A stretch of 64,000 bases of DNA from Salininema proteolyticum (GTDB lineage: Bacteria > Actinomycetota > Actinomycetes > Mycobacteriales > Micromonosporaceae): NCBI RefSeq assembly GCF_042685645.1, contig NZ_JBHUNX010000001.1, positions 1,116,001 through 1,180,000 of the forward strand, read 5' to 3'. A model generated the notes under the pieces. That model searched no databases and was not told where the DNA came from. It saw only the letters and a list, made by a program, of their open reading frames with translations. Made by a program: the position numbers and the translations under genes. Shown here in pieces: positions 55,419 to 63,765 of this stretch (its first letter is position 1; each line of letters begins with the position of its first letter).

Positions 55419-56905
55419 TGACCGCACTCAACAAGTACGAGACCGCCGTCAAGGACTACGAGCCGGTCCTCGGCCTGGAGACCCACGTCGAGCTGGGCAC
55501 GAACACCAAGATGTTCTGCGGCTGCACCACCGTCTTCGGCGCCGAGCCCAACACGCAGACGTGCCCGGTCTGCCTGGGCCTGCCCGGGGCGCTGCCCGTG
55601 GCGAACAAGACCGCGATCGAGTCGACCATCCTCATCGGACTCGCGCTCAACTGCCGCATCGCCGAGTGGACCCGCTTCGCGCGCAAGAACTACTTCTACC
55701 CCGACATGCCCAAGAACTTCCAGACCTCCCAGTACGAGGAGCCGCTCTGCGAGGACGGGTACGTCGAGGTCAGCGTCGACGGAAAGCCCTACCGCGTCGA
55801 GATCGAGCGCGTCCACCTCGAAGAGGACACCGGCAAGAGCCTCCACGTCGGCGGCTCCACCGGCCGCATCCACGGCGCCACCGAGTCCCTCCTCGACTAC
55901 AACCGCGCCGGCATCCCGCTGGTCGAGATCGTCACCAAGCCCGTCCCGGGCGCCGGCGCGCTCGCCCCCGAGGTCGCCCGCGCCTACGTGACGGAGCTGC
56001 GCGACATCCTCCGCTCCCTGAACGTCTCCGACGTCCGCATGGAGCAGGGCAGCATGCGCTGCGACGTCAACCTCTCCCTCAACAAGCCCGGCGAGGAGTG
56101 GGGCACCCGAACCGAGACCAAGAACGTCAACTCGCTGCGCTCGGTCGAGCGGTCGGTCCGCTACGAGATCCGCCGCCAGTCGGCGCTGCTGGACAAGGGC
56201 GAGAAGATCCACCAGGAGACCCGCCACTTCCAGGAGGCCACCGGAGAGACCAGCCCGGGCCGCTCCAAGGAGACGGCCACCGACTACCGGTACTTCCCGG
56301 AGCCGGACCTGGCCGTCATGGAGCCCTCCCGCGAATGGGTGGAGTCCCTGCGCGAGCGCCTGCCGGAGCTGCCGTCCAAGCGCCGCGCCCGCCTCCAGGA
56401 GGAGTGGGGACTCTCGGAGAAGGAGATGGACTCGGTGAACAACGCCGGGGCCCTCGACCTCATCGGGGCGACCGTCTCTGCCGGGGCCGCTCCCCAGTCG
56501 GCGGTCAAGTGGTGGCTGGGGGAGCTCTCCCGCCGCGCCAACGAGGCGGGCCTCGAACTGGACGCCATGTCCGTCACTCCCGCCCAGGTCGCCGAGCTCC
56601 AGGGCATGGTCGACGAGGGCAGGCTCAATGACAAGCTGGCCCGCCAGGTCATCGACGGCGTGCTCGCCGGCGAGGGGGGTCCGGCCGAGGTCGCCTCCGC
56701 GCGCGGGCTCGAGGTCGTCTCCGACACCGGTGCGCTGGAGAAGGCCGTCGACGAGGCCATCGCGGCCAACGCCGAGGTCGCCGAGAAGATCCGCGGCGGC
56801 GCCCACCAGGCCGCCGGCGTGCTCATCGGCCAGGTCATGAAGGCCACCAAGGGGCAGGCCGACGCCAAGGCCGTCCGCGAGCTGATCATCGCCAAGCTCA
56901 GCTGA
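55418..56905 (+). CDS. gatB: Glu-tRNA(Gln)/Asp-tRNA(Asn) amidotransferase subunit B
   Basis: 495 residues. The N-terminal kinase/transamidase domain (VLGLETHVELGTNTKMFCGC, QTCPVCLGLPGALPV with zinc cysteines, DYNRAGIPLVEIVT) is followed by the helical and YqeY-like tail domain (about 340-495) that holds the tRNA. It activates the Glu/Asp on tRNA with ATP and amidates it using ammonia from GatA. ATG 55418 shares its A with the gatA TGA. A clear hairpin terminator follows. Confidence 0.97.
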   Translation: MTALNKYETAVKDYEPVLGLETHVELGTNTKMFCGCTTVFGAEPNTQTCPVCLGLPGALPVANKTAIESTILIGLALNCRIAEWTRFARKNYFYPDMPKNFQTSQYEEPLCEDGYVEVSVDGKPYRVEIERVHLEEDTGKSLHVGGSTGRIHGATESLLDYNRAGIPLVEIVTKPVPGAGALAPEVARAYVTELRDILRSLNVSDVRMEQGSMRCDVNLSLNKPGEEWGTRTETKNVNSLRSVERSVRYEIRRQSALLDKGEKIHQETRHFQEATGETSPGRSKETATDYRYFPEPDLAVMEPSREWVESLRERLPELPSKRRARLQEEWGLSEKEMDSVNNAGALDLIGATVSAGAAPQSAVKWWLGELSRRANEAGLELDAMSVTPAQVAELQGMVDEGRLNDKLARQVIDGVLAGEGGPAEVASARGLEVVSDTGALEKAVDEAIAANAEVAEKIRGGAHQAAGVLIGQVMKATKGQADAKAVRELIIAKLS

Positions 56906-57571
56906 GTGTGAACGCGGGAAGGGCCGGGGCTCCTCGCTCCGGCCCTTTCGCGTCCCCGAAAGGTGTGAGCTGCGAGTCCTCGGCGGGTCGAATGCGGCCG
57001 GCGGCCCTGCCCTGTTGCTACCCTTGGGGAGTAATTCTCACTGACGGCCCCGGTCGGGGGCCGGCCCTAGGGGATTGACCGCCGTCGGCGGCGACCGCGG
57101 CCCGCGCCCCGGTACGCCGTCTCCGCCCTTTCGCCTGGCTGGCGCCCTCCGGGACGTCCGAGCCCCGCGAGCGGGCGGATCCGACACACCGGACTGGAAT
57201 CCATCCCTGAGAAGGGCCACCGTGTTCCGAGGCAGTCCCGCTGCCCGGAGCGAGCGATCACCCGCCTGGGCCTCGTTCCAGGCACCGAATGAAAGGCGCC
57301 CGAGCCGGCAGGCTCGCAGCGCGCCGAATCCCGCGGAGGGGAGGTGGGGGCTGTGAACGACGACCCCGGAGATAGTCGCGAGTACGACGTGAACTCGGAA
57401 AATTCCCGCAATGGCTCTCACCGTGCCCTGCGACCCGCCTAAGGTATAGCCAGCACACGCAACGCGCCGGCGCCCCGTCGCGCCCGCACGCAGGCATGCC
57501 CGAACCGGCTCGCGCGGACTCCGTCCACCGGAGGCTGCTTGGCACGGCCCGACCCCGGATAGAGGTGGCTG
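56906..57571. other. 666-nt leader/intergenic region upstream of mgtE
   Basis: After the gatB terminator, about 600 nt carry no credible gene. It contains several hairpins, such as GCCTGG/CCAGGC at 57274-57293 and a G/C-rich one around 57043-57063, and purine-rich single-stranded-looking stretches near 57338-57350. Mg or cyclic-di-AMP riboswitches often precede mgtE-type genes, but I could not match the M-box or ydaO consensus by eye. Confidence 0.5.
56919..56950 (+). terminator. Terminator of the gatCAB operon
   Basis: AAGGGCCGG and CCGGCCCTT form a 9-bp stem with an 11-base loop, followed by TCGCG; it begins 14 nt past the gatB stop. Confidence 0.75.
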
Positions 57572-58912
57572 ATGACCAACCGCACCGCACCGATCTCACC
57601 GGCCGCAGTGGACTCCCTGACCTCCCTGCGGGCGCACCTCGGCGACATCTCCACAGTAGAACTCGCCGAAGAGCTGCCCCGTATGGAGGTGACCGAGCAG
57701 GCCCTGCGCTTCCGGCTGCTCCCCAAGGACCGCGCCCTCGCGGTCTTCGAAGAACTCGACCCCGTCCACCAGCAGGAACTCCTCGACGCCCTCAAGGACG
57801 AGTACGTCCGCGACCTGCTCGACTCCATGGAGGCCGACGACCGCGCCAAGCTCTTCGACGAGGCCCCGGCCACGGTCGCCACCCGGCTCCAGGCCCAGCT
57901 CTCGCCGTCCGAGCGCCGTGCCACCGCCCAGCTCCTGGGCTATCCGCCCGAGTCGGCCGGGCGCATCATGACGCCGGACTACGTGTCCCTGCGCGCCACC
58001 ATGACCGCCGCGGAGGCCATCGAGCGGATCCGCTCCCTCCGCAGCCGGCCCCGACACCTCGACGTCCTGCCCGTCACCGACGGGCACCGCAAGCTGCTCG
58101 GCGTCGTCGACCTCCCCGACCTCGTCGCCGCCGACCCCGACACCGTCATCGCCGACCTCGTCTCACTGGAGCACCACGAGGTCGACACGGACGTCGACCA
58201 GGAGGACGCCGCGCGCCTCATCCAGGAGGCCAACCTCAACGCCCTCCCCGTCGTCGACCACGAGGGCCGCCTGGTCGGCCTGGTCACCGTCGACGACGCC
58301 ATGGAGATCCTGGAGGAGGAGGACACCGAGGACGCGGCGCGGTTCGGCTCGGCCGTCCCGCTGGAGCGGCCCTACCTGGCGGCCGGCGTATTCCGGCTGG
58401 CCCGTTCGCGGGCGATGTGGCTGACGGTCCTGGCCGCGGCCGCGACGCTGAGCATCTCGGTGCTGTCCCGCTTCGAGGACGCCCTCGCCGCCGCTCCCGT
58501 CCTGGCCCTCTTCATGACCCTCCTGACCGGCACCGGGGGCAACTCGGGCGCGCAGGCCTCGGCGGTCATCATCCGCGCCATGGCCGTCGGCGAGGTGAGG
58601 TTCTCCGACGCGCTGCGGATCATGTGGCGCGAGGGCCGGGTGGGGCTCACCCTCGGCCTGATGCTCGGGACGCTGGGCGGCCCCATCGTCGCCCTGCTCT
58701 ACGACCCCGCCGTGGGACTGGTGATCGGCCTGACGCTCCTGGCCGTCTGCACCTGGTCCACCCTCGTGGGGTCGATGCTGCCGTTGCTGGCGAACAAGGT
58801 CGGGGTGGACCCCGCCGTCGTCTCGGCGCCGCTGATCGCCACGCTCTGCGACGCCACCGGGCTGTTGATCTACTTCTCGATCGCCCTGGCGGTCATTCCC
58901 GGGCTCGCCTGA
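57572..58912 (+). CDS. mgtE: Magnesium transporter MgtE
   Basis: 446 residues. The superhelical N domain (about 15-130) is followed by two CBS domains (about 135-255, MTPDYVSLRATMTAAEAIERI and ALPVVDHEGRLVGLVTVDDAMEIL), a connecting helix and five membrane segments. The pore-helix motif is LLTGTGGNSGAQASAVIIRA and a metal-site Asp lies in ATLCDATGLL. It is a Mg-gated channel importing Mg(II). ATG 57572 is preceded by GAGGTGG. The long structured leader suggests control at RNA level. Confidence 0.94.
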   Translation: MTNRTAPISPAAVDSLTSLRAHLGDISTVELAEELPRMEVTEQALRFRLLPKDRALAVFEELDPVHQQELLDALKDEYVRDLLDSMEADDRAKLFDEAPATVATRLQAQLSPSERRATAQLLGYPPESAGRIMTPDYVSLRATMTAAEAIERIRSLRSRPRHLDVLPVTDGHRKLLGVVDLPDLVAADPDTVIADLVSLEHHEVDTDVDQEDAARLIQEANLNALPVVDHEGRLVGLVTVDDAMEILEEEDTEDAARFGSAVPLERPYLAAGVFRLARSRAMWLTVLAAAATLSISVLSRFEDALAAAPVLALFMTLLTGTGGNSGAQASAVIIRAMAVGEVRFSDALRIMWREGRVGLTLGLMLGTLGGPIVALLYDPAVGLVIGLTLLAVCTWSTLVGSMLPLLANKVGVDPAVVSAPLIATLCDATGLLIYFSIALAVIPGLA

Positions 58913-59052
58913 TTCCGTACCGCTGGGGGAGTACGGCGGACCGCGTTGTCGTGCAAGGGGAGTAGCGGCGATTTCGGCCGCGGGGCAGATGCCCCCGGCC
59001 GCCGCGGCCCGTAGCGTCGGACGTCATGGGAAACAACGTCCGAGGAGCCGCC

Positions 59053-60039
59053 ATGAACGCCAGAGTCCAGCACGTCACCCCGGTTCGTCCCTCCCGCGCG
59101 GAGGGGCCTGTCGCCGCCGTCTATTCCCGGTCGGAGACCGAGCTCGGCACCGCCGGGCCCGTCGTCCGGATGCTCTCGCCCGCGCCTGAGCTGCTCGCCC
59201 CCGTCTGGTCCCTCCTGCGAGAGTCCCTGCTGGTCGGCGGGCCCGCCGAACGCGTCGGCAAGGAGGTCGTCGCGCTCACGGTGTCCCTGCGCAACGGCTG
59301 CTCCTTCTGCACCGCCGCCCATGCGGGGTTCCTCGACCTGCTGACCGACGATCAGCTGGGGACCCGGATCGCCAAGGGGGAAGACCCGGCTGAGTACGCC
59401 GCCCTCACGGCCTGGGCCCGCGACCCCTCCGGGCCGCCGCCGTGCGAGCCGGGCGAGGTCCCCCGCTACACGGGGACCCTTCTGGCCAAGGAGGTCGTCA
59501 CCCGGTTCGTCGACGTCCTCGTCGCCCCCGGCGACCCGTCCTTCTCCTCCCCTTCTCAGGAGGCCGCGTTCTACGCCTCCGTCAAGGCGGCCCTCGCCAG
59601 GGACCTCGTGCCCGGTGAGAGCCTCGCTGAGGTGAACGACCTCCGCGAGCGCCTGGAGAACGGCCTCTGGGGCGATCCGGTCCGGTTGACGCCGAACGAG
59701 CCGGCCTGGGCCGCCGGATCGCCTGTCGGCTCGGCGTACGCCCACTTCCAGGCCGTCGCCGGCATGGGGCGGCGGCTGATGAGCCCCGAGGCCGCCGTCA
59801 TCCTCGAGGAACGCGTCGCCGAAGACGCCTCCGAGATCGGGGACGCGGCCCGTTACCTCCCCGCTCAGGCCCGCCGCGGTCTCGAAATCGCCTTCTCCAG
59901 CGGCCAACGGCCCCACGCGATCACCGCCGGCCTCATGGAGGAGTGGCGCCGCGGGGACATGTCCGACCACTGCGCCCTGTTCGTCATGGCCTTCGGCATC
60001 GGCCAGGCGCTCAGGAGAATGGAGAAGCGGGTGCGGTGA
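59053..60039 (+). CDS. AhpD/carboxymuconolactone decarboxylase-like protein
   Basis: 328 residues. NGCSFCTAAHAGF supplies the Cys-x-x-Cys...His redox motif of AhpD-like alkylhydroperoxidases, in the middle of helical CMD-fold repeats. Family members reduce peroxides using a thiol partner. ATG 59053 follows GAGGAG; an in-frame ATG at 59026 has no such site. The gene is followed by two very strong hairpins. No sigma factor of the ECF41 type, a frequent partner of CMD proteins, is adjacent. Confidence 0.83.
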   Translation: MNARVQHVTPVRPSRAEGPVAAVYSRSETELGTAGPVVRMLSPAPELLAPVWSLLRESLLVGGPAERVGKEVVALTVSLRNGCSFCTAAHAGFLDLLTDDQLGTRIAKGEDPAEYAALTAWARDPSGPPPCEPGEVPRYTGTLLAKEVVTRFVDVLVAPGDPSFSSPSQEAAFYASVKAALARDLVPGESLAEVNDLRERLENGLWGDPVRLTPNEPAWAAGSPVGSAYAHFQAVAGMGRRLMSPEAAVILEERVAEDASEIGDAARYLPAQARRGLEIAFSSGQRPHAITAGLMEEWRRGDMSDHCALFVMAFGIGQALRRMEKRVR

Positions 60040-60042
60040 TCC

Positions 60043-60128
60043 GCCGGCGGAGGGGCGCACCAGGGGGAATGGCGGACCCCTCCGCCGGCCGCCAGGGCCC
60101 CGCGCGCCGGCACCGGCGCGCGGGGCCC
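60043..60128 (+). terminator. Two consecutive strong hairpins after the AhpD-like gene
   Basis: First: a 13-bp stem, GCCGGCGGAGGGG with CCCCTCCGCCGGC (60043-60089, 21-base loop). Second: an almost loopless 15-16-bp stem at 60095-60128 (GGGCCCCGCGCGCCGG and its complement). Neither has a T-run. Together they probably insulate the AhpD-like and sulfotransferase transcription units. Confidence 0.6.
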
Positions 60129-60285
60129 GCCCGAACCGGTCCGCACCGGGCGGAGCGGGAGGTGCGGGCTGCTTCTCGCGGCTCATCCCCGCCGAGGGTC
60201 CGGCGGGCACCGATACGCCCGCCGCGCTGGATGTGAAAGAATCTCCCTGTCCGCCACGAGCCTCCGGAGACGCATAGGAACCCCG

Positions 60286-61485
60286 ATGAGACGAGTCGCC
60301 CCCTGGGTCGGAGCCGCCAACACGGTCACCGCCTTCGCCACCGCACGCCAGATGAAGCGCCACGACGCCGTCTTCGACCGCATGGTCGCCAAGGCCGAGG
60401 CGGAGTCCGGCGGACGGGCGGCCGACCACCCCGACTTCATCGCGTCCTACCGGCTGCTGCTCGGACACTTCGCGGGCGTCGACGACCTCTCCACCCTCGG
60501 CTGGAAGGCCATGGTCGACGACCTGCAACGCCGCATCACCAACTACCTGCGGGTAGAGCGGATCTGCGCCGAGAACCCCGCGATCCTCGAGGAGCCGGTG
60601 GAGAGCCCCGTCTTCGTCGTCGGGCTGCCCCGGACCGCGACCACCCTGGCGCACAAGATCCTCGTGGTGCCCGAAGAGAACCGCGGCCCTCTCATGTGGG
60701 AGCTCATCTACACCGACCGCTCCGACATCGACCCCGCGCTGAAGGCCAAGCGGATCAAGTCGACCGCCCGGATGGCCCGCCTCGCCGGCAAGGCCTCGCC
60801 CATGTGGAACCTCATCCACCCCATGGACGCCCACCAGCCCGAGGAGTGCGTCTTCGCCCTGCCCCACGGCCCGCAGTTCTACACGCGGGCCCGCGTGCCC
60901 GGCTACCTCGAATGGCTCAAGACCCACGACTTCGCCCTGGACTACCGCTTCCTGAAGAAGGTCCTCCAGGTGCTCCAGTGGGGACGGCCCCGGACCCGGT
61001 GGATCCTCAAGTCGCCCTTCCACCTCTACAACCTCGACAAGGTTCTGGAAGTGTTCGGCGACGCGACCGTCCTGTGGACCCACCGCGACCCCATGACCGT
61101 TCTGGGCTCCTGGTGCAGCCTGGTGGAGACCGGCATGGCGCTCCACAACCGCCGCTGGGACCCCGAGCAGATAGGCGCGGACTGGCTGCGGCTCCTGTCC
61201 GAGGGCGTGGGCGCCGCACGCGACGTCCGCTCCACCGCATCCGCCGGCCGCTTCGTCGACGTCGGATACCACTCCCTCTCGGCCGACCCGCACCGCGAGA
61301 TGCCGAAGCTCTTCGCCCGCCTCGGCATGACCTGGACCGAGCACGAGGAGCGGAACCTCGCCGAAGTGGTGGCCGGACCGGGGACGCGCCGCGCCCACGA
61401 GTACGACCTCACGCACTACGGACTGGACGACTCCGCCGTGGACGAGGCGTTCGGCGACTACGGCCGGCTCGGCTTCCTCCGGTAG
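60286..61485 (+). CDS. Sulfotransferase-family protein
   Basis: 399 residues. The PAPS-binding 5'-phosphosulfate loop is VVGLPRTATTL, near residue 110, and the 3'-phosphate site THRDPMTVLGSWCSL follows near 260. This is the branch of PAPS-dependent sulfotransferases common in actinobacteria, often used on glycolipids, glycans or secondary metabolites. No signal peptide. ATG 60286 follows ATAGGAA. It is monocistronic; no PAPS synthesis or glycan genes lie next to it, so the acceptor is unknown. Confidence 0.88.
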   Translation: MRRVAPWVGAANTVTAFATARQMKRHDAVFDRMVAKAEAESGGRAADHPDFIASYRLLLGHFAGVDDLSTLGWKAMVDDLQRRITNYLRVERICAENPAILEEPVESPVFVVGLPRTATTLAHKILVVPEENRGPLMWELIYTDRSDIDPALKAKRIKSTARMARLAGKASPMWNLIHPMDAHQPEECVFALPHGPQFYTRARVPGYLEWLKTHDFALDYRFLKKVLQVLQWGRPRTRWILKSPFHLYNLDKVLEVFGDATVLWTHRDPMTVLGSWCSLVETGMALHNRRWDPEQIGADWLRLLSEGVGAARDVRSTASAGRFVDVGYHSLSADPHREMPKLFARLGMTWTEHEERNLAEVVAGPGTRRAHEYDLTHYGLDDSAVDEAFGDYGRLGFLR

Positions 61486-61607
61486 ACCCCGGGCGGCCGC
61501 GGGGCACGGCCGCGCCGGGACGAGCGGCGGACAGGTCGAAGAATAGACCACGGGAGGCCGCGGGCCGTGGGGCCGTCGGCCGCACCGCGTAGGCCGCGAC
61601 CGCGGAG

Positions 61608-61692
61608 CACCGGCGCGGCCATATAGCGCGCGAGCACTTGTCGAGTTTCGACCTCCTGCCCTCCGGGACACCGGCGCGGCCGTAGAGCGTGC
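61608..61692. repeat. 61-nt-spaced direct repeat in the sulfotransferase/SDR intergenic region
   Basis: CACCGGCGCGGCC followed by a TAnAGCGnGC motif occurs at 61608-61631 and again at 61669-61692, about 20 of 24 bases alike. The 231-nt region holds no gene; both flanking genes converge on it. Confidence 0.5.
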
Positions 61693-61716
61693 CCCCTCCG
61701 GCCGGCCGGCGCGCCG

Positions 61717-62487
61717 TCACAGGGCGCTGCCGCCCGTCGCGTCGAGAATCTGCCCCGTCGTCCAACGGCTCCGCTCCGAGGCCAGGTACGCGACCAGCTC
61801 CGCGACCTCTTCGGGCTGCCCGATCCGCCCGAAGACCGAGTAGGCCTCCGCCCCGGCGCGCGCCTCGGGGTCGCCCAGCCAGCCGGCGTTCATGTCGGTC
61901 TCGATCACGCCGGGCATGACGGCGTTGACGGTGATGTTCCGGCGCCCCAGGACCGGCGCGAGCGCCAGGGTCAGGGTGTTCAAGGCGCCCTTCGACGCCG
62001 CGTAGGCCACGTGCGTCGGTGCGGCGATGCGCGTGAAGCCCGTCGAGATGTTGACGACCCGTCCGCTTCCGTCGGCCAGTTGTGGCGCGAGTTCCTGGGT
62101 CAGGAACAGCGGGGCGGTCAGGTTGACGTCCACCACCCGGCGGTACGTCTCCTCGTCGATCTCGCCGAGCCCCTGGGGCTCCCCGATGCCGGCGTTGTTG
62201 ACCAGCGCGTGCACCCGGCGCTCGCCGGTCTCTCCCTCGACCTTGTCGAGGAAGTCGGCCGCGAGCGCCTTCGCGGCGGCGACGGTGTCGTCTCCGAAGG
62301 CGCGGCGCAGGAGGAGCGGTGTGGCGCCCTTCTTCTCGATCTCCCGGGCCGTCTCCCGTGCGGCGTCTTCGTTCCCGGCGTAGTGGAGTCCGACGACCCC
62401 GTATCCGTCCTCCGCCAGCGCCAGGGCGATGGCGCGCCCGATTCCCCTCGTTCCCCCGGTGACCAGTGCGGTCTTGGTGTCCGACAT
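61717..62487 (-). CDS. Short-chain dehydrogenase/reductase (classical SDR)
   Basis: 256 residues. NAD(P)-binding TGGTRGIG, NNAG structural motif, catalytic Ser in NISTGF, and Tyr-x-x-x-Lys in YAASKGAL, followed by VMPGVIETDM. An insertion around residues 80-95 is longer than usual. It would oxidise or reduce a ketone/alcohol; the substrate is unknown. ATG 62487 is preceded by AGGAG. It is divergent from a TetR-type regulator, its presumable controller. Confidence 0.92.
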   Translation of the reverse strand: MSDTKTALVTGGTRGIGRAIALALAEDGYGVVGLHYAGNEDAARETAREIEKKGATPLLLRRAFGDDTVAAAKALAADFLDKVEGETGERRVHALVNNAGIGEPQGLGEIDEETYRRVVDVNLTAPLFLTQELAPQLADGSGRVVNISTGFTRIAAPTHVAYAASKGALNTLTLALAPVLGRRNITVNAVMPGVIETDMNAGWLGDPEARAGAEAYSVFGRIGQPEEVAELVAYLASERSRWTTGQILDATGGSAL

Positions 62488-62549
62488 GTCGACTCCTGTT
62501 TTGTAGTGGTTGATATAAAACGTGGGGCGAGAGTATCATAGTGTTCGTT

Positions 62550-63140
62550 ATGAAACAACGGGGACCGGGCGGGCGACCGCGCAAATTCGACGAGGCGGCA
62601 GTCCTGGACGCCGCCATGAAGGTGTTCTGGCGGCACGGGTTCGACGGGACCAGCATGGCCGAGCTGCAGAAGGCCACCGGCCTCAACCCGCCGAGCCTCT
62701 ACGGGGCCTTCGGGTCCAAGGAGCAGCTCTACCGGCGGGTCCTCGACCGCTACGCCGAGGTCTACGGCTTCGCCCCCGACCCGGACCTGCCTCCGCGAGA
62801 GGCCATAGAGCGGTTCCTCCACCGCGCCGCCGAGACCTTCTCCTCGGGGGAGCACCCGCGCGGGTGCATGATCTCCACCGCCGCGCTCGCGGTCAAGGAC
62901 GGGGAGGGTTCCGTCTGCGCCGAGACGGCGATGCGCCGCGCGGCGACCCTGCGGCTGATCCGGCGCCGGCTCGTGGAGGCACAGGAGGGCGGCGGGCTCT
63001 GCGGCGGGGACGTCGACGCGATCGCCCGCTATTTCGGCGCGATGGTCCAGGGCATGTCCGTGCAGGCCGTGGACGGCGCCGGCGAGGAGGAGCTGCGCAC
63101 CATGGCGGACATCGCCATGCGCATCTGGCCGGAGGGGTGA
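62550..63140 (+). CDS. TetR/AcrR-family transcriptional regulator
   Basis: 196 residues from ATG 62550; an in-frame GTG nine bases earlier lies one base behind TATCAT and is less likely. The N-terminal HTH is GRPRKFDEAAVLDAAMKVFWRHGFDGTSMAELQKATGLNPPSLYGAFGSKEQLYRRVL, typical of the AcrR group acting on neighbouring dehydrogenases. The C-terminal ligand domain has two cysteines (RGCMIST, GGGLCGG). Divergent arrangement with the SDR gene across 62 nt suggests it represses both. Confidence 0.92.
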   Translation: MKQRGPGGRPRKFDEAAVLDAAMKVFWRHGFDGTSMAELQKATGLNPPSLYGAFGSKEQLYRRVLDRYAEVYGFAPDPDLPPREAIERFLHRAAETFSSGEHPRGCMISTAALAVKDGEGSVCAETAMRRAATLRLIRRRLVEAQEGGGLCGGDVDAIARYFGAMVQGMSVQAVDGAGEEELRTMADIAMRIWPEG

Positions 63141-63244
63141 CCGGATCCCGGCCGGGGCGCGGTCTCCGCCACGAGCGGTGGTTCACGCCCGTGCGACGGC
63201 GGAACGGATCGGGCGCGCCCGGTTCGCGCGGTAGTATCCGGGAC

Positions 63245-63592
63245 ATGGATTACGGCTCTTCTGTTCCCGCCGTCGGCGTCGACGCGCTCTCCGACGGCGA
63301 CTTTCTCCTGGACGTCCGCGAGGACGACGAGTGGCGGGCGGGCCACGCCCCCGACGCCCTGCACATCCCCATGTCCGAGTTCGCCGCCCGCTACGGCGAG
63401 CTGACCGAGGCCGCGCCGCGAGACGGCAAGGTCTACGTCATCTGCCGCGTTGGGGGACGGTCCGCCCAGGTGGCGGCGTATCTCGGGCAGCACGGTGTCG
63501 ACGCCGTGAACGTCGCCGGGGGCATGCAGCACTGGGAGGCCGCCGGACGCCCGGTCGTGGACGACGAGGGGCAGCCGGGGGCCGTCATCTGA
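63245..63592 (+). CDS. Single-domain rhodanese-like protein
   Basis: 115 residues, one rhodanese fold. FLLDVREDDEWRAGHAPDALHIPMSEF is the N-terminal motif and VICRVGGRSAQVAAYL holds the active-site Cys in a six-residue loop, as needed for sulfur transfer. It moves sulfane sulfur to an acceptor such as cyanide or a thiol protein. ATG 63245 follows TAGTAT by seven bases with no ribosome site, so the mRNA is probably leaderless. Confidence 0.92.
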   Translation: MDYGSSVPAVGVDALSDGDFLLDVREDDEWRAGHAPDALHIPMSEFAARYGELTEAAPRDGKVYVICRVGGRSAQVAAYLGQHGVDAVNVAGGMQHWEAAGRPVVDDEGQPGAVI

Positions 63593-63765
63593 GGGACGCC
63601 CCCGGCCGGGGCGCCGCCCGGCGATGTCCGGGACCCGCCGTCGGCCTTCCTCGGAGTCGAAGGCCGACAGTAGGAGGCCTGGCACGCCGATATGGACGCG
63701 GAGTCCGCCCTTTTCCGGGACGAAGGCACCGGCGGGAAGCCCGGCGCGCCGATTCGGTCGTCGCG

